Shown one piece after another: positions 29,380-37,412 of a DNA stretch of 37,412 nt; position 1 is the first letter of the stretch; every line of letters begins with the position of its first letter. Source of the stretch: Hygrocybe punicea (Eukaryota > Basidiomycota > Agaricomycetes > Agaricales > Hygrophoraceae). The stretch is from positions 1 through 37,412 of the forward strand of contig CAUVYJ010000005.1 of the NCBI GenBank assembly GCA_963556145.1. Direction: 5' to 3'. The notes beneath the pieces are model-generated. The model was not told the origin of the DNA, searched no databases, and was given only the letters and a program-made list of their open reading frames with translations. Position numbers and translations under genes: made by a program.

Positions 29380-32104
29380 TCACCCGTCATCCTGTGATTC
29401 GGATTCCTCCTCTTCTTGTACCAAACGCTGTCGGACGGCGTCAAGCTCAATCCCATTGTCTCTCCCATCGCCATCACCATCTACTTGGGCTTCAAACATC
29501 GGTTCGTCAAAGGTAGGGTTTACCAGTATTTGTGGAGCTGGACCGACTGTGCCAGAAGGGAACCGGACATACCTCGTATCCATATTCATGAACCACGGAC
29601 GGTTGTTGGTAGATCGTGGTGCCCAAGCCAATGTTTTGAATAGAGATAATAATTTTCTCCGAAGTTTCTCGACTTCTTCCCATTTCAAGCGTGCAGTGAA
29701 GCTTTTCCAATTTTGATAGTATTGCATCTGACGCCACCCTTGTGCTGAGGGATTGGTGATGTGTCCCTTTCGAGGCCAGAGGATGCAAAAGATCTTTTTC
29801 CATTCCGCTGAACTGGCCATTTTCCACTGCACCTCATTCCAAGTTAGAGCAAGATTCGTTGACTGAAAATGCTCTGGTGTGACAGCTTCTCGTTGTCGCA
29901 TGGTCATGCGACAATAAGACGGCTTGAATGGTTGGTTTTTGGCGTTGCCAGACTTCTGGAGGATGTCGGACAGAAATTGATACCACAGTTTTGTTAGGAA
30001 TTCGGGCACTTCCTCGTCAATGTCGCTGTCTTCGTCTTCACTCAGTGGTATGTCTGGCCCCTGCTCGTACGCCCGCTGGATGACAATCCCCGTATTCTCA
30101 AGTTCGACCAGAACCGGTGGAGGAGGTCCAGCACGTAGCTTAGTCACCCCTTTTCGTTGGGGAAAGTGGTTAGCAGGGATCATATCTCTGGTAATGAATC
30201 CAACTGGGCAAAGTTTGTGCCGGATTTCCATTAGCGTTTTGCCGAGAAGATATCGGTATGTCGTATCTTTGATACTCCGGCCCCGAAAGAAGCGAGGAAC
30301 TGGATTATACTCGATTGCACGAAAAAAGATTACCCCAAAGGGGCAGAAGGGCATTCCTTGATCGTCATCAATGTCAAATGGGTGGACAAGACGCTGCGGA
30401 TGATGGATGTTGGGTGTATTCGGCAATATGGCACACAGAAGATCCTTGATAGAAGCCCCATCCTCTGGGCGTGCATGTATACCATTTATGAACCAAACCA
30501 GGCCAGCGGTAAGGAGGAGGGCATTACTCTTTGCTCGGAGATTCGGAGATCCCTTAATTTGTAGGGCAAGGGCTTGACCTGCTGCGCTAAGACGAATGGC
30601 TTTCCATGTCCTAGATGACAACCAAATTGGTTAGCCATTTGTCTGGGTTGAGTCTAGATGGAATCGATGAAGACCCACCACCAGTCCTTTCGCTTGAAGA
30701 CAACAAGCGCACGTTCTTGAGTATCTCGTTCAAAGTCTAGAAGGATGCGAAGTGCATGATCTAGTGGAACGCGCACTTCCACGCGAGCAGCACAGTCGAG
30801 TGTGTCTTTGGCGTTGTTATACACCTCATACAGCTTGCTAACGTACGTTGGAAGACCATCTGGGCCACTGGACATAGCCATATTGCCGGTGATATGTTTA
30901 GCAGATCTCCAGGCGGACTGGTGGTAGATCGGGTTTTTGTCCGTTGTATACAGCTGAATGTAATGAACTTGATGCGGGCCCATGTGCGATGGAGTCAGAC
31001 GGCAGCCCGACAAGTCGGTAAAGTGAGAGGAAGGATCCTTTGAATAACGTCGGCCCTCAGCATTGGTCATCCGATCCGCTCGGGCCTCCGAAATACCAAG
31101 GACTGAGCGAACAACATGGCGGTGGCCATCAGTGCGCCATTGGTATGCCTTGCCTTGCTCCGAGAGTTCCATGCCAACATCAATATACCAGAACCCGCTC
31201 GTAGTATCCAGATTGACGAGAAATCTCTGCAATGCTGCGCGGGCATCTAGATAGGTAGGATTATGGTATGTGCCATCCTTCAAGCCACGGATTTGAGTCA
31301 TAAACATAGCTCCCTTTCCCCACGGTATCGCGTCCAGATGCCGAAGCAGGCAATCATTGAAATCATCTAGATTGAATTCGGCGACAATCTTAGTGCCAAG
31401 AGCGAATCCATTTCTATCTCCTCGTGCGCGAAATAACTCATCATCATACGTGCTGGGCCAGGATCCTGCAGCCTCAAAACAGGAGTCAACAGCTGCAGGA
31501 CGAAGAACGTTATTATAGAAATTGGCCTTCTCTTGCGTCGTCAGTTGGAGTGAAGCTCGACCGGTATTGTAGAGTGCAGGGAAAAAGATTCGTATCATGT
31601 GCCGCTCCCCGAATTTGGCCAGTAGAATGTTTGGGACATCATGGGGTGAGACACGGAGCAGAGGCTGGGACAAAATATCAGTATTTGTTGTCAGCTAGCC
31701 AAAAAACATTGCCATCGGAGTACACCGACCTGTCCTGGGCCGTCGGAGACCATCGGTATTGTTAAATGGATACTTTTCGTGAGGCTTCGCTCAGCCGGCG
31801 GAATGGGATACACATAAAGATCCATGCCTTGAGTTGGAATTCTGTCTGTGAAGCCGAGTAGGGAGTCGTAGTCACGTCTCTTGATAGGGATATTATTGTC
31901 ATCGAGACGGTGTTGAAGCGGTTCGATGTAGGCTTGTCTTCGCGTTCTAACGTCTCGACCGCTCAGAACGAACTCGAGTGAACCTATAACCTGATTGACG
32001 GCCTCTTCTTCATCATGGGGGTCATCCCGGATCAATCGTAGGTAGTGTCGATTGAATTGCGGAAGTGAGAATGCGCGTGGGGGCCACAGTTCATCAAGGT
32101 TCAT
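29380..32104 (-). CDS. Uncharacterised 863-residue protein paired with a SNF2-type gene
   Basis: Exons 32104-31730, 31664-30679 and 30610-29380 (introns of 65 and 68 bp) join exactly in frame to 864 codons including the stop. The ATG at 32104 is the first in frame; a pyrimidine-rich CAG just upstream could be the acceptor of a 5' leader intron. Blocks that look conserved include GMDLYVYPIPPAERSLTKSI, RVSPHDVPNILLAKFGERH, a Trp-rich KRKDWW at the exon 2 end, an acidic patch (SEDEDSDIDEEVPE) near residue 650, and an acidic tail (QEEEESESQDDG). No catalytic motif or membrane segment is evident. I do not recognise a named domain. Intactness over 863 residues argues it is still under selection or recently arrived. 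It is head to head with the SNF2-type gene across 279 bp. Confidence 0.8.
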
Positions 32105-32383
32105 TTGCTGCAATGAAGAAGAATGTATGAGAGAGACGTGAACGATCGGAACAATAAACGTCCTTTTTACGGCAGAATATTGAAGATCTCCTGGAGATAT
32201 GGTACGGTCTTCGACTCGTCCCTTGGTAATGTCCTCGCTAATGACTGACTCGAATTATCACGTGATAACATTTCGCTGAAGGACGTAAATATTATGTCGA
32301 GACATGAACTGTGGACGTGGACCTACTAGATTAAACCCACTGCAGACCTTTTTCGCTACATTCAAGCCTCTCGTTGATTAGAA
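32105..32383. promoter_or_regulatory. Bidirectional intergenic region
   Basis: This 279-bp gap separates the start codons of the divergent 863-residue and SNF2-type genes. A CTTTTTCGCTACATTCAAGC stretch lies 20-40 bp before the SNF2 ATG, and CACGTGATAAC near 32261 holds an E-box-like CACGTG. Shared control is inferred from geometry only. Confidence 0.45.
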
Positions 32384-35300
32384 ATGCCATCTAAACCCCC
32401 CATTGTTGCTCTTGCTTTGCTATTCGCCTATGAGCCAGGTCTCTGGAACACACCCTTTCCCGGTTTGAACAATAAGACCTGGAAGGATATGTTTTCATCA
32501 GAAAGCTGGAAGTCTATCGAGGCTTTTTTCGATTCGCTCAGAAACGAACCGGAGAGTAAACGGACGGATTTCATCCAAGGGACAGGAAAATACAACGGAA
32601 AGTCCGTTGTTGGTCGCTCGCTCTGGAAGGACTTCCTTCAAGACCCATCAAAGCGAAGGTTCCTCAACACCGCTACGGAGAAAGCACTCAGTTCGGCAGG
32701 GGTCCACCCCCGCACCATTATTGCAGAAGAAGGAGATGTCGGATGGCCAAGGGTGGAACCCACATTGCCGTGGCTGCGTCAGAAATCGCGACAGCGCTTT
32801 TCGGGGATGAAGTACTTTTTACTGCGTCCGGCAGCCTAAAAACCAAACCGTCCACGTGGATCTCGCAGTTGGGCCATTCGTTGGGCTGGAAACGTCTTTC
32901 GAAGACATACGTTCGAGCCAGGAATAAAAGGGACAAGCAGATGCGCACCTCACGCCAATACATTCAAGGTGTGCTTCAGCAGAGCCACACTAGCTACATA
33001 CTCATTGCCGATTGCAGATTTGAAAGAGGAGGGAACGAGTGCAATGGACCTAATCGCGATGTTGAAATGGATGAAATCTTGGGAGGAAGAATTACGATGG
33101 TATCCGTATGCCAAAGATGACGAAGGTGGTTTTGAAGAACTGAAGGGTATGGTTGATGCTCTGCTGGAAAAAATGGGCAAGGAAAGGAGCGAACTGTGTA
33201 GGAGCGAAGGAGGTGAGACTTGGACACTGAGGTCATTGGTGGTTCTTGATCAACATTACTATAGCGAAACGCGGGGCAAGTCGGGCGAAAAATTCGAAAT
33301 TCCTAGCCGCCCTTGCGGAGGATAATGATATAAAATCCGTTATTAGGCTTTTCGAAACTTACTTTGAAGGAATTGAAGGGCAAGATCTCATTGCCGCACC
33401 ACAGAGCGACGCGCAACCTGATTTTGTCCAGGCACTGGAAGATGCAGGAGATCTCGGTGTTGACGACGTCCGGGACTGGTCTGAGGATACGCTCTCCCAG
33501 CAGCTGGGATTCGAAAACCAGCGCCCTCCTTTGTTCAATGAGTATCTGGATCCCTCCCAGGCGAAGAAAGCGTGGAAACGTGACAAGTCGGAAAGTGGTG
33601 ATGACGTACCGCCTTTGCGTTTGTTTTGGCACCAACTTTGTGGAGTAGCAGTAGCTGTGATGAGACTCTGGCATGCGGAGCGTACAGATCCTCCCGCTGG
33701 TCTCCTTATCGCGGACGAGGTTGGGGTGGGTAAAACCGCGCAGGTAATGGCAATCATTGCGTTTGTAATCCAGGTTTTCCTTTCTGAGCTTCTGGGACAA
33801 CCGCGACCCAAGCTTATAAGTAAGTAGCGTTTGACTGTCTGATACGTAGGCGCTAACGAAGGCGGACTTAAACATAGACGATCTTCCTTGTTTTCAAAAT
33901 CACCATGGTGTTCCCGACTTACCGCATTTGATCATTGTCCCCGGAACGCTTGTACTTCAGTGGTATGACGAACTTCGCACCTTTTTCCGACCTTTCTCCG
34001 TCGACATATTCATTTTCCCATCGCGGTGGGGCGACATGCCCGCCTTTTGGGAAGGGCCGTGGGCCCAGTCAAAGCAACGCAAAGTACAGAGAATCGTGCT
34101 TATCGGGCAGGCGGTGAGTTGCGGCGGTATTAATTGACGGCGTGAATATATGCTGATCGTGACTACGTAGACCATACAAACGATGGTTGGGTATCTGTGG
34201 CAAACGTCCAACAAGGCCAAGGGTGCACGAGCCACCACAGACGAGAGGAAGAGGCTGCCGAGCTTTGACGTGAATATCAAGCGGACTTTATTTGATAAGC
34301 TTTGGGCCACTGTCATTCTCGACGAGGGGCACGAGTTTCGAGGTATTGGCCGAGGGTTTTACGGTATGCTGGCGCTTCTGCAAAATGCCGGAGTTGTCAT
34401 TGTTGCAACAGCCACTCCTCTGCACAACGGCCCCACTGTAAGAGGCATCGAAACCTTCCATTTCTTATTGATTTCAACTCATCTAGGACATAATTAATAT
34501 CGGGAGGATGATCGGTTTGAGAAAGTATTGGGGGCATCCTGGTGACGAATTCGTCAAGGAGCAGGGCAAGCGTATAACAGCTGCTCGCCGACGCATCACG
34601 AAAGAGGATAAGGCAGAAGCATACGAACGTAATGTCCAGAAAATGCGGGGAGTCGCCGTTGAGGGTGAAGATCCGATGCTTCCGGTCCGCCAAGCGCTTT
34701 ATGAATGGGTTAAGGTCCTGCAGAAAGATTTTGCCGGACGAATCATTCGACGCACTATCCACTCCAAGAAGTATGATGGCAGACGAATCAACGATAAACT
34801 ACCGGACTACAACGAAATACTCGCTTTATGTATCCTAAATGACGCCGAGCAGGAGCGTTTGGCATCAGAACTTAAAAGTCTCAAAAATAGGTGCGTAACT
34901 TAGGGGAAGTCACTGAAGTTGACTAACAAATTTATTTCAGACGGAACGGTCGCACTATTACCGACTTCTCCTCCACGGTCCGTATATCCGCCTTTTGGCT
35001 CCCAGCTGAACTCATTCTCTACATAGAATTTTTATCTAACCTACCGAACAGCTATCGCTTACCCCTTTTATGAAACCGGCAAATACAAGGCATTCACTAA
35101 CCTCGCTGACTGGCTATGTCAACCTGGAACCAAGATTACTGTCCTTCAACAAATTTTGCAACATCTGCTCAGCCACGATGACATTGGGCACGTTGAATTC
35201 AAAGACGACGGCACCCTTCACTTCCCCACAATGCCTTTCGTCCCTGAGGGGGAGCAGGCGCCTCAAACTCGGAAAATTTTGGTGTACCATGAGTTTCCGA

Positions 35301-36700
35301 TGATGGCGGATATGATCAAGTCTGTGCGTCATGTTCAATCGAAACCAATACTAAAAATTCAACCATTAATCAAAGGTGTTACACCTCCATGGAATTGCAA
35401 TCGCTATCATCAATGGCGAGGTATCTTTTGATGAACGTCACAGGGTCGTGAATGAATGGAAGATAAGTAGGACGACTCGCGTACTGCTCATTTCCATGGT
35501 CGGGGGAATGGGCTACAATCTTCCAATGGCGGACGTCGTGATCCTCTTTGTGCGCATGATTTCTACATGTTCCACCTGCTGCCTTATTCGCGGGGCCCTT
35601 TGTTACAGGATACTTCATGGTCTGGTGTCCATGTACGTCAGGTCATTGGTCGTGCGTGGAGGCTCGGGCAAACGAAGGTCGTCACGGTCTATCATTTAAT
35701 CGCAAAAGGTACAACAGACGTCTTAATGTCTACTATGGCGCGCACCAAGAGTGAAATGCTGGACGCTTTCACTCAGCAAGCCCAAAACGAAGGTGAGATG
35801 CCTGTAGGAAAGGGATCTATTCTCGCTGTCAAAAACTCATGATTTGAATACCTCTTTACAGAGTTGGTCACGATGATCTCTGGCGGTGACCCTGACGGGT
35901 CAATTCATGATTCTTCAGATGGCGACGACAGTGGGGAAGATAAACGCCAGAAGGGTGCCATGAAGCTAACGAACAAAAAGGGGAAGGCTAAAGTAAATGA
36001 CAGAACCTTGCAGACTACCAGGGTGGCAACTTCTGTCATATTGTCGAAGGATGTGCCTGACGTTCCCGAGAAGATCTTATCTTCTGTTGCAGCTCGTTCC
36101 ACTCGAGCGCATCCCTCTGATGAAGAGGCAATGACGGTGGATCCTATGCCTGCGAGGAGTGTTGAAGATGCAGCTGTCTGTAGCAGTTCCACGACTTTAC
36201 TCCACCTTGACCACGCCCAGCTTCCTCCTGCAATTTACACCAAAGAAAGCGAGAATCCCGACTCTCCCCCAATGGCCTTCCCACTCGATGCTGGTCCAGT
36301 ACTTTCCATGGATGACGGTGATCTTGCTCTAACAGAAACTTCGACATTCAAATTGGGCAAACACAGAAGATCATCATCTTCCTCATTCTGTATGACTCCA
36401 ATTTATCTTTTCATATTTATCTCTGACTTTCGGAAAGCATATTCTGGTCTTTCAAATCAAAATAGCAGAGTTCAGGTTGGACGTCCACTTCCAATCCGCA
36501 GACCCCAATCTTCAACTCCTCAAAGCTCCAGCGAAGATGAGGATATGGACTTGCCAAGCACCATCAAAATACCCTTTCTCAGAACTATAAGCAGAAAACG
36601 GCACAGAAAAGTAGTCGAACAGTTGACTTTGGTCAAGCTGGTTCGTCTAGTGCAAGGATTCCAAGTCGCACACCGTTCCAGAGGTAGATCGAAGGCTTGA
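32384..36700 (+). CDS. SNF2-family DNA-dependent ATPase, one apparent frameshift in exon 1
   Basis: Eleven exons are supported: 32384-32968, 33018-33212, 33265-33819, 33878-34113, 34171-34437, 34487-34890, 34941-34981, 35052-35323, 35376-35549, 35609-35792, 35862-36700. Splice phases agree throughout, except that exon 1 needs one extra base near 32735 (EEGDV then MAKGGTH in the next frame); with it the total is 1,251 codons. Helicase motifs are in order: I, LLIADEVGVGKTAQ (about 411); Ia, LIIVPGTLVLQW; II, ILDEGHEF (about 575); III, ATATPLHNGP (about 603); VI, QVIGRAWRLGQTK (about 922). The Lys/Ser/Asp-rich C-terminus is disordered. SNF2 ATPases remodel nucleosomes or translocate on DNA; the target is unknown. 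The frame near 36390-36470 may hide one more intron. If the missing base is real, the gene is a very young pseudogene. Confidence 0.8.
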
Positions 36701-37412
36701 TGGTGGCAACAAATTTAGCTTAGCTTGGAGGCACTAAATGTTGGTGTAGTTACTAGTCACTTCCATCGTACAGGCCAGATAGAGAGTTAATTGTAGTGAG
36801 AGAATGATAGATCATACATACAGCAGGAGACAGCTGAAGATTTTTGCCATCAGATAATATTGAAATGGTTTTTGTTGTTATCTTGATTGCAAAAATGTTG
36901 TAAAAATGAAGTTATCTAAGAATGGTATTCATGCTGAAAGACCTGGGCTGCAGTGCAAATATTTGTCCAGAACATATTGTCCACAAGGCCAATTATTGTG
37001 ACCCCTAGACTCTAAAAGTGCTTGTGGAACTGACCTATAAAGTTCTTTGAAACATCAAGAGGGTTGATGGAATGGGAATCCAGATCCAGGGGTGGGGAGG
37101 GGCTCTGGGGGCCTTAAATCCTTTCGGTTTAGGGTTCAAATGTGCCCTAAAATGGACATAGCACACAACATGAAGAAGGAGCTGTCCATGCAAGAGGCAG
37201 CTGTCCATGTATCAATACATAGGCTACTGCACGGATCATCCATGGGTGCCAAATATGGTATCCATATCTGTATCCCATTAATATCCATACCCGAGCCACA
37301 GATATGGATATCATCACGAATCCAGACGGATTGGTGGGCATTTACCTTGTGTTTGCCATGCCAACATCAATTGACATTGCGGTGTGCTCATGCAAGGTAA
37401 AAAGGCCAGGAC
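36701..37412. other. No gene seen; palindromic ATATCCATA words near the end
   Basis: Sequence after the SNF2 stop is AT-rich. From 37250 to 37320 words such as TATCCATATCTGTATCCC and ACAGATATGGATATCA form imperfect inverted pairs. A single TTAGGGTT at 37129 is not part of a telomere-like array. Open frames here carry no recognisable motif. Confidence 0.5.

Noticed and set aside
37125..37135. TTAGGG as a telomere trace
   Set aside because: Only one copy is present; no array.
1..37412. CRISPR array, bacterial operon features or tRNA genes
   Set aside because: No spaced identical repeats, Shine-Dalgarno-led gene strings or cloverleaf-like sequences were seen; the genes have spliceosomal introns.

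Overview
The window reads as nuclear DNA of a basidiomycete fungus, most likely an agaricomycete. Genes are cut by many short GT-AG introns (about 47-70 bp). The transposon remnants are of types common in mushroom-forming fungi (a Plavaka-like transposase, a multi-exon integrase-core gene). Several predicted proteins match multicopy agaricomycete families that have no assigned function. All names come from reading translations by eye; no database search was possible.

Layout. 1-180 is a GA-rich minisatellite. 425-1320 is a decayed SPT5 elongation-factor copy. 1654-3763 (minus) is a broken Plavaka-like transposase into which a 1,132-bp element with terminal inverted repeats and an 8-bp target duplication has inserted (2520-3651). 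About 4211-4890 is a C-rich tandem repeat with a 159-bp period. 6153-12904 holds a local family of predicted cytidine-deaminase-fold proteins (OTT_1508-like): copy A (minus, intact), copy B (plus, intact, active-site motif complete), a short deaminase-like scrap, a kinase N-lobe fragment, and copy C (first exon only). 12905-20760 holds the 5' half of an SRPK-type kinase pseudogene, a second pseudogene, an intact 885-residue unknown gene, and copy D (deaminase exons 2 and 3 only). 20760-29000 holds simple-sequence modules, a MET22/HAL2-like pseudogene, an intact Bax-inhibitor-1 family gene, a dynamin-like fragment and an intact integrase-core gene. 29001-29336 is the continuation of the SRPK pseudogene. 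29380-36700 is a head-to-head pair: an intact 863-residue unknown gene and a SNF2-family ATPase gene with one apparent single-base lesion.

The main observation is structural. Copy C ends inside intron 1 of the deaminase gene and copy D begins inside intron 1, on the opposite strand 7.8 kb away, with matching splice phase. The SRPK gene is cut at the same left junction (12905), and its continuation begins in frame at 29005. Flipping 12905-20760 and removing 20760-29000 would rejoin both genes. I infer an ancestral order deaminase - 885-residue gene - second pseudogene - SRPK, later changed by an inversion together with gain of an 8.2-kb segment.

A second point: deaminase copies A and D carry Ala where copy B has the catalytic Glu of the HxE motif, yet keep the zinc-binding cysteines and long open frames. 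This suggests catalytically dead paralogues next to an apparently competent one. Overall the window looks like accessory, transposon-rich sequence full of host-gene fragments.
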